DNA of 64,000 nucleotides from Bacillota bacterium (GCA_023439505.1 JAEXNR010000028.1:1-64000), one strand, 5' to 3'; counted from the first letter of the stretch, positions 52,858 through 62,375 are shown. Numbers and translations are program-made. Notes: generated by a model from the letters alone, not told the origin.

Positions 52858-52902
52858 CGGGGAGAACTAAGCAGCAGTGGCTGTTATCTCAGAGTCTCCC
52901 CG
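52858..52902. terminator. Hairpin between XRE gene and methyltransferase
   Basis: CGGGGAGA (52858-52865) pairs with TCTCCCCG (52895-52902). T-tract is short, so it may be a bidirectional end signal for the convergent genes. Confidence 0.6.
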
Positions 52903-52983
52903 TATATAGTTTATGGTGTATTCATTTTAGAAGTTTTTAACCGGATCAGACAGCTGATATTGCATCGGCAGATTCAATTAAAC

Positions 52984-53835
52984 TCATATATTATTGGAGC
53001 TGTTCTTTCTGGCTATCGCACATAATATGTTGCTGTCTTTATGATAGGGCTTGCCGGCAATATCGCTGTACAAATCCACCTGATTAAAGCCTGCCCTTAA
53101 TAAATCAGAAACCAGTTCCTCACGAGTAAATAAGTGCTCCCAGATATTATAACAGGAGACAGCCTGATCGGTAAGTATGACAGATTGATTTAAGATGGTA
53201 TGTTCTTTATCGTAACGATAAAAAGCGTTCAAACAAATATGTGGGTCTTCCTTCCAAAAACCGCCCCTTTCATAAAAACACCAGGTTTTACTCTCTTCCC
53301 TGTTTTCATATTGCATTGGTGTAAATACATCAAGAATCAGGGAGCCTCTGTCTTTCAGACTGCGATAGATTATTTTTAGTAATTGATCTCTGCCTGCATC
53401 GGACAAAACCCCAAAATCACAATAGATGAGGGTGGCTGCATCATATTTGTTTTCCTCCTCCAGCGTAAGATAATTTTGCTGACGATAATCGATAGTATAG
53501 TATTTCTTTCTGGCGCTGTTGATGGCATAGCCAATTGAGCGTTCTGATAAGTCGATCCCGGTTACCTGATATCCGCTTTCATAGAATCGTTCTGCATATA
53601 TTCCGGGCCCGCAGCCAAGGTCAAGTAATTTGTGATAAGGTGATGGTGGCAGAACATCAATAATCCATGCGACGGATTGGTCGATAAATTGATGATTTCT
53701 TGTGGCAGCATCCCAGGTTGGGTTTAGATGTGCCGCAAGCATTCCCTTGGAAATATGTGCATCATCCCAGAATTTTGAGGAACTTTCAGAATAAATTGCC
53801 GGCTTTTGTGCGTATATGAATAAATCATGATACAT
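52984..53835 (-). CDS. Class I SAM-dependent methyltransferase
   Basis: 283 residues. SAM-binding motif I is LLDLGCGPGIYAERF (70-84), with VTGIDLSERSIGYA as motif II and CDFGVLSDAGRDQLL further on. The N-terminal region (SSKFWDDAHISKGMLAAHLNPTWDAATRNH) looks like small-molecule methyltransferases found widely in clostridia. The acceptor is unknown; I see no rRNA-methyltransferase signature (no Erm NPPY motif). AAAGGAGAATTTACT precedes the ATG. Its transcript begins about 330 nt upstream and must pass a terminator-like hairpin, so attenuation is likely. Confidence 0.85.
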   Translation of the reverse strand: MYHDLFIYAQKPAIYSESSSKFWDDAHISKGMLAAHLNPTWDAATRNHQFIDQSVAWIIDVLPPSPYHKLLDLGCGPGIYAERFYESGYQVTGIDLSERSIGYAINSARKKYYTIDYRQQNYLTLEEENKYDAATLIYCDFGVLSDAGRDQLLKIIYRSLKDRGSLILDVFTPMQYENREESKTWCFYERGGFWKEDPHICLNAFYRYDKEHTILNQSVILTDQAVSCYNIWEHLFTREELVSDLLRAGFNQVDLYSDIAGKPYHKDSNILCAIARKNSSNNI

Positions 53836-53927
53836 AGTAAATTCTCCTTTTTAATAATTTGTTATGAGCGCTGCAAAACGCGCATCATTTGAGGGAAAGA
53901 AACTAAGGTACGGATGTTATTGTGATG

Positions 53928-53972
53928 ACATAAAATAAAAACAGGTTGCGGAAAATATTCCACAACCTGTTT
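53928..53972 (-). terminator. Intrinsic terminator inside methyltransferase leader (attenuator candidate)
   Basis: AAACAGGTTG / CAACCTGTTT arms (53939-53948 and 53963-53972) with an inner GGAA/TTCC pair; read on the minus strand it is followed by TTTTATTTTAT. It sits about 100 nt upstream of the methyltransferase ATG and downstream of its promoter. Confidence 0.75.
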
Positions 53973-54002
53973 CTTATGAAAAGGGTATGGAAAATAGGAT
54001 GT

Positions 54003-54068
54003 AAATCATAAAAGACATAGAAAATGAAGCTGTAAGGCAGCTTTATTTTTCCTATGAAATTATGATTT
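54003..54068 (-). promoter_or_regulatory. Long leader hairpin upstream of the attenuator
   Basis: AAATCATAA (54003-54011) pairs with TTATGATTT (54060-54068), and the inner parts CATAG...CTATG, AAAAT/ATTTTT and AAGCTG/CAGCTT continue the stem to a 5-nt loop. About 24 paired bases, in the transcribed leader of the methyltransferase gene. Confidence 0.65.
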
Positions 54069-54169
54069 ATCAATCCCTTTCCATGTACCCTTATAATACC
54101 GAATTTATATTATCAAGCGTAACGGATTAATACACCTCTCATTTGAATATCTTATGTCATCACATATTC

Positions 54170-54198
54170 AATATATAAGAAGAGAGATAGGATGTCAA
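54170..54198 (-). promoter_or_regulatory. SigA promoter of methyltransferase leader
   Basis: On the minus strand TTGACA (54198-54193), 17 bp, TATATT (54175-54170). Predicted start near 54163, so the leader is about 330 nt. Confidence 0.75.
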
Positions 54199-54233
54199 GC
54201 ACAGAATTGGTCAGGGTATTGTTGTATTAGTCA

Positions 54234-54262
54234 TTGCCATGATTTGGGTGCTGTGCTATGAT
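54234..54262 (+). promoter_or_regulatory. SigA-type promoter of the Bce-like operon
   Basis: TTGCCA (54234-54239), 17 bp, TATGAT (54257-54262). It lies back to back with the methyltransferase promoter, 36 bp apart, so one regulator could control both. Confidence 0.65.
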
Positions 54263-54318
54263 TAATGATAAGTAAATTGAGATCATAACATGGCTTATTG
54301 GGATAAAGAGGAGCTGTA

Positions 54319-55083
54319 ATGAATGTACTGGAAATGAAGAATGTAACAAAAAGTTATCATACCGGCAGAAAATTAAGTACGCAGGTGCTGAGTAATATCA
54401 GCCTTACGCTAAAGTACAATGAATTTGTGGGTATCATGGGGACCTCGGGGAGCGGTAAGACGACATTGCTTAACCTGGCCTCCGGTATCGATCAATGTGA
54501 TGACGGAGAAATTGACCTATGGGAGAATAATATCTGCGACTTGGACAAGAATGAATTGGCCCTGTTCAGACGCAGTAATATGGGAATGGTATTTCAGGAT
54601 TTTAATTTGCTGAGCAGTCTTACCATCAAGGAAAATATTATGGTTCCGCTGATTTTGGATAAGAAGTATGAACTCATAGATTCAGATGCGGTTACTTCAT
54701 TTGCTAAAATGCTTGATATAGAGGATATTCTCGACCACTATCCTTATGAAGTATCCGGAGGACAGCAGCAAAGAGCCGCTATTTGTCGTGCTATTATTAA
54801 CGATCCTAAGATTATTTTTGCAGACGAGCCGACGGGAAATCTTGACTCTGGGTCCTCTAAGAAGGTAATGGAGTACTTTGAGCGGGTACATCAAAAGTAT
54901 AAAACAAGCATCCTTATGGTTACCCACGACCCCTTTTCGGCCTGCCATTGTGAAAGAGTGATTTTTCTTGATGACGGTGCAATAACCAATGAGATAACAA
55001 AACAAGGAGATGAAATCGGATTTCTTCATCAGATCATGGATGTACTTCAGGAATTCAATGCCGGGAGGAAGGGTGGAATATGA
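54319..55083 (+). CDS. BceA-like ABC transporter ATPase
   Basis: 254 residues. Walker A GTSGSGKTT (41-49), LFRRSNMGMVFQDFNLLSSLTIKENIMVPL, the SGGQQQRAAICRAI signature, Walker B IIFADEPTGNLDSGSS and the THD switch are typical of the peptide-7-exporter / BceA group. These ATPases power FtsX-like permeases that remove antimicrobial peptides from their lipid targets. GAGGAGCTGTA precedes the ATG. Its stop overlaps the permease start by four bases. Confidence 0.9.
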   Translation: MNVLEMKNVTKSYHTGRKLSTQVLSNISLTLKYNEFVGIMGTSGSGKTTLLNLASGIDQCDDGEIDLWENNICDLDKNELALFRRSNMGMVFQDFNLLSSLTIKENIMVPLILDKKYELIDSDAVTSFAKMLDIEDILDHYPYEVSGGQQQRAAICRAIINDPKIIFADEPTGNLDSGSSKKVMEYFERVHQKYKTSILMVTHDPFSACHCERVIFLDDGAITNEITKQGDEIGFLHQIMDVLQEFNAGRKGGI

Positions 55084-56996
55084 CATTTCGTGAAATTACC
55101 TGGAAGATGTTTCGGGCTGAAATAAAAAACTATCAATTATTTATTACCTGCAATATTATGGTAATTGGGGTTTTGTTTGGTTTTATCTCCCTGTCGGTAA
55201 ATAAACAGTTTATGGACTACTCCCTTGTTGATCCAATGATATCCTCTAATATCTATGCACCAGCCTATATTCTTCTTTTGTTTTCAGGGATCTTTATTCC
55301 TTACACACAGAATGCATTTATGAAAGCAAGACAAAAGGATTACGGAATCTTATTATCTCTTGGTATGACAGAGCAGGAGGTAAAAGTTCAGGTAGTAATA
55401 GAAAATTTAATCCTATCTATGATATCGCTGCTTGGCGGACTGGCGGCGGGTACCGGTTTATCCCTATTATTCTTATTTATAATTCGTGAAATCATCGGAA
55501 TTAGCGGTATTCATATGGCCTTGTCTTTCAGTGCATATCAAATGACAGCAGCATACTCTTTTGGGATTTTTGTCATCTCACTGCTGTTTAATTTGTTTGG
55601 AATGCTAAGGAGTACCATTTACGAGAAGCTGAAATATGCTCAAAAAGCGGAACGAGGGAAACATTATCATATCTTTTTTGCTATGGCAGGGGTAGTTATC
55701 ACCATCGGAGCATTGATGATTATGGTGCTATTTTATCGGAATAACAACGATGTCTGGTTTATGAGCATTCTTGTATGTGTCATCGGTTCTATCCTGATTT
55801 TTTATCATGGAGAGGCTTTTTTGGAATATTATCAAAAAAGGCATAGAAAGAGTTATACGAAAAATCTCTTTCTGATGTCTGATATGAAATATTATTATGG
55901 GAAGAATAAGAAAATATTTTTGGCAATTACCTGGATTTTCTTTACCATGTTCTTCTTTCTGCTGTTAGGATTGGTGAATTATCCGGCGCTAATTAAAAAT
56001 TCCCGGACATACCATCCGTATCATCTGGCATATGGGGAGATTAAGAACCAATTTGCCGGGTTACGTAAGGAGGAGGTCGTACAGATTGCACATAACAATG
56101 GCAATGAAGTGACGGACTATGAGACCGTGAGATTTGTCAGAAGCAATGCGTTCACCGTTTTTGAGATCGGAGAGATTAACCATTCCCTTAACAAGGATTA
56201 TCAAGTCAGCCCGAATACCTTCCTGTTGGTATATCCCTATGATTTAGAGGATGGATATGATCATTCCATGCAGTTAGATATCGCGGATATCAATGTTTCA
56301 TCAGAGGATGGAGAACGGCAGCTCCACCGAAAGGGCAGCATAGCCGATCCGTTATTTGGGAGTATTCATTGTATCTCGGATTATATCCTGCTGGTTGATC
56401 ATGACACTTTTCAATGGCTCATGGATCACAAAACCGATTATTATATGAAGGGTACCTTGCAGTTATATCACTTTAGCCGGTGGCAAAGTTCAAAAGCAAT
56501 CGTAAACGCAGTTGAGAAAAAGCTGATGCAGAAGAATTCCATGGAGCAGCTGGAGACATTTTATAAGGTCAGCAGTAGGATCGAGGCCGAACAGACAGCT
56601 GCGAAAAGCGCATCTTTTCTGATCTTTCTGATCGCCTGCATCTGCCTGTTGTTTTATGCCTGTGCAATTATTATGATTCATTTTAAGCTAAAGATGGAAT
56701 ATCAGGAGGAACAGAAAAAATACCGCGGTCTTTATCGCATCGGGATGAAGAATCAGGAGATGAAAAAGATGATATCACAGAAGATTCTGGTTCTGTTTCT
56801 AATATCCTTTCTGTACGCTATGACAGTCAATCTTGCTTACAGTTATGATACCTTTCAAACCAGCGGTTATGGAACGACAGGCATTCTATATGCAATCCTT
56901 ACCACTGTATGTTTTCTGGGCATTCATCTTTCGGTGTATCGTGTTTACAGCTGCAGATATTATAACGAAACGGTTATGGATCTTGGGCTTAAGTGA
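55080..56996 (+). CDS. BceB-like FtsX-family permease
   Basis: 638 residues with a predicted ten-helix layout: two close to the N-terminus with an FtsX domain around residues 60-180, then pairs up to about 305, a large outside domain of roughly 200 residues (about 310-520), and three helices at the C-terminal end. That large outside domain between helices seven and eight defines BceB-type permeases, which detect or remove bacitracin-like and lantibiotic compounds. The DYGILLSLGMTEQEVKVQVVIENL stretch is the usual FtsX coupling motif. ATGA overlap with the ATPase gene gives translational coupling. Confidence 0.88.
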   Translation: MTFREITWKMFRAEIKNYQLFITCNIMVIGVLFGFISLSVNKQFMDYSLVDPMISSNIYAPAYILLLFSGIFIPYTQNAFMKARQKDYGILLSLGMTEQEVKVQVVIENLILSMISLLGGLAAGTGLSLLFLFIIREIIGISGIHMALSFSAYQMTAAYSFGIFVISLLFNLFGMLRSTIYEKLKYAQKAERGKHYHIFFAMAGVVITIGALMIMVLFYRNNNDVWFMSILVCVIGSILIFYHGEAFLEYYQKRHRKSYTKNLFLMSDMKYYYGKNKKIFLAITWIFFTMFFFLLLGLVNYPALIKNSRTYHPYHLAYGEIKNQFAGLRKEEVVQIAHNNGNEVTDYETVRFVRSNAFTVFEIGEINHSLNKDYQVSPNTFLLVYPYDLEDGYDHSMQLDIADINVSSEDGERQLHRKGSIADPLFGSIHCISDYILLVDHDTFQWLMDHKTDYYMKGTLQLYHFSRWQSSKAIVNAVEKKLMQKNSMEQLETFYKVSSRIEAEQTAAKSASFLIFLIACICLLFYACAIIMIHFKLKMEYQEEQKKYRGLYRIGMKNQEMKKMISQKILVLFLISFLYAMTVNLAYSYDTFQTSGYGTTGILYAILTTVCFLGIHLSVYRVYSCRYYNETVMDLGLK

Positions 56997-57045
56997 TGTA
57001 GTTTGCTCATGGGTTAAAAAAGTCGTAATAGGAGAACTTGTATCT

Positions 57046-57735
57046 ATGAACCATATCTTATTATTGGAGGACGATGAAAGTGTTAATCGTGGTATCACCT
57101 TCACACTGAATAGGGAAGGGTATACTGTTTCGCCTTGCATGTCAGAGAAAGAGGCCTGGCTGGCGTTTCAGACGCAGGAACCACAGCTGATCATCTGTGA
57201 TATAACATTGCCGGAAGGAAATGGGCTGCACTTTATTCAGAGAATCAGAAAGATCAGTAATGTTCATATCATATGCCTGACGGCGTTAGATCAGGAGGTA
57301 GATCAGGTGATGGGCTATGAAGCGGGTGCGGATGATTATGTAACAAAGCCCTTTAGCTTGTCGGTACTGTTAATGAAAGTCGGTGTTTATTTTAAAAAAC
57401 TTCAAAAAGAGAATCAGGAGATCTTATCATCGGGAGATTTGAAGATCTTATGCAGAGAAATGAAAACCTATAAGGGAAAGAAAGAAATTACCCTTACAAA
57501 AAATGAATGGAGATTATTACAGCTGTTTCTGGAACATCCCAGGCAGATCCTGACAAAGGGTCAGATGCTGGAGCAGCTATTTGATGCGGAGGGAAATTTC
57601 GTAGATGATAATACCATTGCAGTCAATATTAGGAGACTTCGCGAGAAGATTGAAGAAGATGCATCCAGACCGGAGTATATTAAAAATATCAGAGGGATGG
57701 GGTATCTTTGGGAGAAGGACTGCTATCGATGCTAA
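57046..57735 (+). CDS. OmpR/BceR-like response regulator
   Basis: 229 residues from ATG 57046 (AGGAG upstream); the open frame reaches further up into the permease gene, but that part is out of register with the family. Receiver domain 1-115: acidic LEDDES (7-12), phospho-acceptor D52 in CDITLPEGNG, and Lys in TKPFS. Winged-helix DNA-binding domain about 130-225, with LTKNEWRLLQLFLEHPRQILTKGQMLEQLF and NIRRLREKIEEDASRPEYIKNIRGMGYLW. It is 49 bp after the permease and 52 bp before its histidine kinase. Confidence 0.94.
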   Translation: MNHILLLEDDESVNRGITFTLNREGYTVSPCMSEKEAWLAFQTQEPQLIICDITLPEGNGLHFIQRIRKISNVHIICLTALDQEVDQVMGYEAGADDYVTKPFSLSVLLMKVGVYFKKLQKENQEILSSGDLKILCREMKTYKGKKEITLTKNEWRLLQLFLEHPRQILTKGQMLEQLFDAEGNFVDDNTIAVNIRRLREKIEEDASRPEYIKNIRGMGYLWEKDCYRC

Positions 57736-57787
57736 CTTGTCCTGAAACAAGGGTTATGGGAGCATAATGAATAAAGGATGATCAGAC

Positions 57788-59038
57788 ATGCAAAGAAAAA
57801 CTTATCTTATTCTGGCAATATTCGGACTGGCTGTCATGCTGTTGGCTGACAGCTTGCTGATTTCCTTGGAATACCGGCAATATAAAGAGAAAGTAGAGCT
57901 TCTGGAGCGTATGATAACCGGTGAGGAACAGGGCCTTACAAATCTGGAAATTGCCACCCGAATCCTGAAAGGGGAGAGGGATATAACGCCGGGGGAAGGA
58001 AGAGAGATCCTTGGTGCCTACGGATATCAGTCAGCGTATCAGGATGTGTATTACCGACAGTGGAAGCGGCAAATCAGGAGGATAGGGATCGGATCCACTC
58101 TGTTTTATATGGTATATTTGTTATTAATACTCGGGTTAAAACTGCAGCAGGAAAGAAGAAAACACCGGGAATATGATGAGTTTGAGCAAATTCTTCTGAA
58201 TTTTCGCGCCGGAAGCTATAAAATAATGCCCGAAATACTTCCTTCCATTCAGGAAGATACTGACAGAAATCGTATTTATATTCAGGCACAATCCCTGGGG
58301 AATTATCTTCAGCTGATGGAAGAACGGATGCTACGGGAAAAGGAAGGAACCAAAGCTTTGGTAACGGATATTTCCCATCAGCTTAAGACACCGGTAGCGG
58401 CATTAAAGACCTGTTTTGAAGTCCTGCTCCAGGAAGATTTAAGCCGTGAAGAGCGGAAAGAGTTTTCTATGCGATGCAGCCAACAGCTTAAAGGGTTGGA
58501 GGATTTGCTTCAGGCATTAATTAATATTTCCCGCCTGGAGACAGGGATGATTCAGTTAAAGAGAGAGAACGGATGTGTTTATGAAACTCTGGTTCTGGCA
58601 GTAAATCGTGTTTATCTGAAGGCACAAGAGAAAGGAATCGAAATTGAATTGGAGGCAGAGGAGGCCATGCAGAGCTTAAGTCTGCCCCATGACAGTAAAT
58701 GGTTATGTGAGGCTTTGATCAATCTCCTCGATAACGCTGTGAAGTATAGTCCGCCAGGTACTTGTATTACGTTAAGAATGATGGCAAGAACCAACTTTCT
58801 TCGAATAGAAATAGAGGACCAGGGAATTGGGATAGCAAAGGAAGAATATCATCAGATCTTTCAACGCTTTTATCGGGGCAAATCAGAAACAGTGAAAAAA
58901 ACTGCCGGTTCCGGAGTTGGTCTTTATCTGACCAGAGAAATCATTTCCATGCACCGGGGTAATATTGCCGTGGCCCCTGTTTTGCCGACATCTCATACCG
59001 GGACAATCTTTGTAATCCAATTGCCATATCAGTTTTAG
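57788..59038 (+). CDS. Sensor histidine kinase
   Basis: 416 residues. Two membrane helices (about 6-28 and 99-118) enclose about 70 outside residues; then a HisKA domain with phospho-accepting H197 in DISHQLKTPVAALK, and HATPase with N-box EALINLLDNAVKYSPPG, G1 EDQGIGI and G2 GSGVGLYLTREI. Bce-type kinases are usually shorter with almost no outside part and are driven by the transporter; this one has room to sense a ligand itself. RBS AAAGGATGATCAGAC. Terminator at 59037 overlaps its stop codon. Confidence 0.94.
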   Translation: MQRKTYLILAIFGLAVMLLADSLLISLEYRQYKEKVELLERMITGEEQGLTNLEIATRILKGERDITPGEGREILGAYGYQSAYQDVYYRQWKRQIRRIGIGSTLFYMVYLLLILGLKLQQERRKHREYDEFEQILLNFRAGSYKIMPEILPSIQEDTDRNRIYIQAQSLGNYLQLMEERMLREKEGTKALVTDISHQLKTPVAALKTCFEVLLQEDLSREERKEFSMRCSQQLKGLEDLLQALINISRLETGMIQLKRENGCVYETLVLAVNRVYLKAQEKGIEIELEAEEAMQSLSLPHDSKWLCEALINLLDNAVKYSPPGTCITLRMMARTNFLRIEIEDQGIGIAKEEYHQIFQRFYRGKSETVKKTAGSGVGLYLTREIISMHRGNIAVAPVLPTSHTGTIFVIQLPYQF

Positions 59039-59075
59039 AAGTCTTACGATAATGTAAGACTTCTATTCTTATTTT
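59037..59075 (+). terminator. Terminator overlapping the kinase stop codon
   Basis: AGAAGTCTTAC (59037-59047) and GTAAGACTTCT (59054-59064), then ATTCTTATTTT. It separates the regulator pair from the second transporter; readthrough or a separate promoter must serve the latter. Confidence 0.8.
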
Positions 59076-59203
59076 GTAAGTCAGGTGAAAGACTGGGACA
59101 GTAGAATAAGAATAGAAGCAGTCGTCACGGTTGAGAGAATTCCTTCAGGGGGTTGTTATGTAGGGTCTGAACCGTACTGCAATGGAAAGGAGAATTATAA
59201 AGT

Positions 59204-59878
59204 ATGGTTACAATTCTTAGAACGGAGCATTTATCAAAATCTTATGGCAGCGGAGATAATCAGGTAAGAGCAGTTCAGGATGCAAATATCTCCGTCCGAC
59301 AGGGGGAATTTGTTGCTATTATAGGAAAGTCCGGGTCCGGTAAAAGCACTTTGTTACACATGATGGGGGGACTGGATCAGCCAACAAAAGGTTCAATCTG
59401 GATAAAGGATCAGGATATTTTTAAACTGAAAGAAGATGAACTGGCGGTATTTCGCAGAAGAAAGATGGGATTTGTATTTCAAGCTTATAATCTGATTTCC
59501 TCCATCAATGTATGGGAAAATATTGTACTGCCCATTGGGCTGGATCATAAGCAGATGGATCAGGCATTTATCAGGGATATCATATCCACGCTTGGTCTGG
59601 AGAATAAATTATCGAATCTGCCCAATACGCTGTCCGGCGGGCAGCAGCAGAGAGTTGCCATTGCAAGAGCACTGGCATCCAAACCGGATATTATTCTGGC
59701 GGATGAGCCCACCGGAAATCTGGATTCTAAAACCAGTGATGAAGTTGTTGGACTACTTCGGATGTCGACGCAAAAATACGGACAGACGCTGGTTATGATC
59801 ACTCATGATGAAGAGATTGCCCAGATTGCCGACCGGATTCTGATCATCGATGACGGAAGGGTGGTGGAAAGAAGATGA
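59204..59878 (+). CDS. MacB/LolD-type ABC transporter ATPase
   Basis: 224 residues, the normal short length. Walker A GKSGSGKST (41-49), MGFVFQAYNLISSINVWENIVLPIGL, the LSGGQQQRVAIARALA signature, Walker B IILADEPTGNLDSKTS and the THD switch. AAAGGAGAATTATAAAGT precedes the ATG. Overlaps the permease start by four bases (ATGA). The second ATPase of the resistance-like module, more like MacB/YknY/VraF than the first. Confidence 0.9.
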   Translation: MVTILRTEHLSKSYGSGDNQVRAVQDANISVRQGEFVAIIGKSGSGKSTLLHMMGGLDQPTKGSIWIKDQDIFKLKEDELAVFRRRKMGFVFQAYNLISSINVWENIVLPIGLDHKQMDQAFIRDIISTLGLENKLSNLPNTLSGGQQQRVAIARALASKPDIILADEPTGNLDSKTSDEVVGLLRMSTQKYGQTLVMITHDEEIAQIADRILIIDDGRVVERR

Positions 59879-62316
59879 ATACCTTAACGCGCCTTGCTGT
59901 CAGCAATGACAGAAAGAACAGAGCCAGAAGCGTATTAATCATTATCTCAGTTCTTCTTACAACAATGCTACTTACCATGATTGCTACCTTTGGATATGGT
60001 TTGATTCGGTTTAATCATGTCAATGCGGATAAATTATATGGTAGTTATTATGGAAGCTACAGAGGGATCACCGGAGAACAGCTGAAGGAGATGAAGCTTC
60101 GCAGTGAGTTTTCAAAGATCGGGATCAGTAGTCTGGCAGGTGAAGTTAAAGATAATAAAAACATGAACCTATACTGGCTGGATGATACGACAAGAGAATT
60201 GGTAAATCTGAATCAGGATCTGCAGGAAGGCAGATTTGCAGAGAAAGAAAATGAGATCGCGGCAGAGGCATCATTTTTTGAGAAGCTTGGAGTAAAAGAT
60301 CCGAAGGTGGGAGACCGGGTTACCCTCTTATACCGTGGAGGACCGGATCACAAATATGAGCAGTATACCTTTCACATCAGCGGCATCTTATATCAGAAAA
60401 AGGAGAATGCGCCAAAGGGAAATGATACAGGTTATGTATCGGAGGATTTTTATCACTTGGTGACGCCCTTATCAGAACGAAGATATCAGGCGTATTTTCG
60501 TCTGGACTCCGGTGTGGCGATTAATAATGAAACAGCAGAGGATGTTATAAAGGAGCTTGCCGGAAAATGTAAAATTGATGAAAGACGGGTATCTGTTAAC
60601 AGTTATTATTTGATGTGGGCTATGGATCCCGGGACGCAGACCATCATCGTATGTGTTGTAATTGCCCTGATGATTATACTGTTCTCGGTTGCAGTTATTT
60701 ACCATATCTTCCAGGTGGGATTGGTGCAAAAGATACAGGAATACGGGAAGCTCAAAGCATTGGGAATGACAAGAGGAGAATTAAGGAAGGTGATCTTTTT
60801 GGAAGGCATGCTCTTGGGCTGCTTTGGTATACCCCTGGGTATTCTCGCAGGTTATCTCACTTCAAGGGCCTCTTTTTCCTGGATTAGTAGGCAATCAGCC
60901 ATCATCCGGGAGGGGGAAAGATTGGAACAAATCTCCCTTTTATGCCCTCCGCTGCTATTGCTTGTGATTTTTATATCCTTTCTGACCATATGGGCAGCAT
61001 TAAGAAAGCCGATGAAGATAGTTGCATTCGTTTCACCCGTGGAAGCCATCCGTTTTCAGGTGCATGACGGTAAGAAGAAAGAGATTCGGAAAAAAAACGG
61101 TGCCATCAATTTGAAGGGGCTGCTTCTTGCAAATCTTTCTATAAACAGAAAAAGTGTGATTTCAACCATCTGTACCATGGGTCTTTCCTGCGTTTTATTT
61201 GTAATTATTACGAACTTTGTTGGTAATATTGATCCTGAATTTGATGCCAGAAGAACGGTGGAATATGGACAGTTTTCTCTTCAACTGGATTATTCTCTGA
61301 ATGATACGGCGTATCCGGAAAACAATCTGGATCAGATTCTTAAGGAAAACCCCTTTAACAGCCGGATCGTGAATGAAATCAAGGCAATAAACGGAGTGAC
61401 TGATGTTAAGTTAAGAAGAATTCTCGCAATGAAGGATATCTCATCCGAAAAGCAGGGGAAGGACGAATTTATGTCGGTGATGGTTCTTGACCGGGAGGGT
61501 TTTACTCATGCAGAGAACAGGGGCGGGAGGTTAGGAAGTTTTGATTATCAAAAGGCCGCGAAAGAAAATGCCATACTCTTTGGATGGTCGCATTTCATAT
61601 CCGATTACGGATATTCACTGGACCAACCGGTAGATATGGTTCTTACCGACGGCAGCACTCAGGTGGAGGTTACGGCACCGGTGATTGGATCCTTTGGCTC
61701 CATTGATACGGATTGGGCCATCACTGAGGATACGTACCAAAAGCTCGGTTTGACAGGGGATAATATTAGCTGTGTATGGGTTGATTGTAAGAAACAAGAC
61801 ATGATAAAGGTAAAGAAGGAACTGGAACAAATCATTGCAGATCGTGGCCGTATCACCATTGACTCCTATCAGGATGCCCTGGAGGAATCAACGTTAAGTA
61901 TGCAGTTAATGCAAATGATCTGCTACATGCTGTTAATGATTCTTGGTTTAATTGGGTTTATGAATATGGCAAATACGATTATTATGAGTATTATCACCAG
62001 AAAACAGGAATTTGGTATTCTTCAGGCAATTGGGATGACCAACAAACAATTAAATCGTATGCTGCAGCTGGAGGGACTGATCTTCACCGCCGGTACTGCG
62101 ATCCTGGCACTGACCATTGGATCACCCATTGGTTATGCTGTCTTCCGGTATGGAAAGAAAAATGGATTTATCGGACTGAATGTTTACCATTTCCCATGGG
62201 TGGAGATGACAGGGATGATATTGTCCATTGCCCTGCTTCAAATCATTCTCTCCTATTTGCTAAGCCATAACCTTAAGAAGGAATCACTGGTGGAGCGAAT
62301 TCGCTACCAGGAATAA
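59875..62316 (+). CDS. Large FtsX-family permease
   Basis: 813 residues. Helix 1 (about 18-40) is followed by an outside domain of about 210 residues, then three helices (about 255-380) with the FtsX motif QVGLVQKIQEYGKLKALGMTRGELRK; a second unit begins with a helix near 430, another outside domain (about 455-660), and three helices with IITRKQEFGILQAIGMTNKQLNRM. It is thus two FtsX units in tandem, eight helices, as in permeases that handle peptides or lipids in Gram-positives. No periplasmic partner is encoded. Substrate likely an antimicrobial peptide or envelope lipid; inference from context. Confidence 0.88.
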   Translation: MNTLTRLAVSNDRKNRARSVLIIISVLLTTMLLTMIATFGYGLIRFNHVNADKLYGSYYGSYRGITGEQLKEMKLRSEFSKIGISSLAGEVKDNKNMNLYWLDDTTRELVNLNQDLQEGRFAEKENEIAAEASFFEKLGVKDPKVGDRVTLLYRGGPDHKYEQYTFHISGILYQKKENAPKGNDTGYVSEDFYHLVTPLSERRYQAYFRLDSGVAINNETAEDVIKELAGKCKIDERRVSVNSYYLMWAMDPGTQTIIVCVVIALMIILFSVAVIYHIFQVGLVQKIQEYGKLKALGMTRGELRKVIFLEGMLLGCFGIPLGILAGYLTSRASFSWISRQSAIIREGERLEQISLLCPPLLLLVIFISFLTIWAALRKPMKIVAFVSPVEAIRFQVHDGKKKEIRKKNGAINLKGLLLANLSINRKSVISTICTMGLSCVLFVIITNFVGNIDPEFDARRTVEYGQFSLQLDYSLNDTAYPENNLDQILKENPFNSRIVNEIKAINGVTDVKLRRILAMKDISSEKQGKDEFMSVMVLDREGFTHAENRGGRLGSFDYQKAAKENAILFGWSHFISDYGYSLDQPVDMVLTDGSTQVEVTAPVIGSFGSIDTDWAITEDTYQKLGLTGDNISCVWVDCKKQDMIKVKKELEQIIADRGRITIDSYQDALEESTLSMQLMQMICYMLLMILGLIGFMNMANTIIMSIITRKQEFGILQAIGMTNKQLNRMLQLEGLIFTAGTAILALTIGSPIGYAVFRYGKKNGFIGLNVYHFPWVEMTGMILSIALLQIILSYLLSHNLKKESLVERIRYQE

Positions 62317-62346
62317 AATCAAATCAGAAGTCAACTGCAAAAACAC

Positions 62347-62375
62347 TTTACATTAACACAAGGACTCGGTATACT
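62347..62375 (+). promoter_or_regulatory. SigA-type promoter of DUF116 gene
   Basis: TTTACA (62347-62352), 17 bp, TATACT (62370-62375); leader about 140 nt. Confidence 0.55.

Noticed and set aside
53836..54163. T-box or SAM riboswitch in the methyltransferase leader
   Set aside because: The T-box sequence and SAM-I core landmarks are missing; only unclassified hairpins and a terminator are seen.
59085..59267. 60-codon frame before the second ABC ATPase
   Set aside because: Runs across the ribosome site into the ATPase gene in another frame, with no ribosome site of its own.
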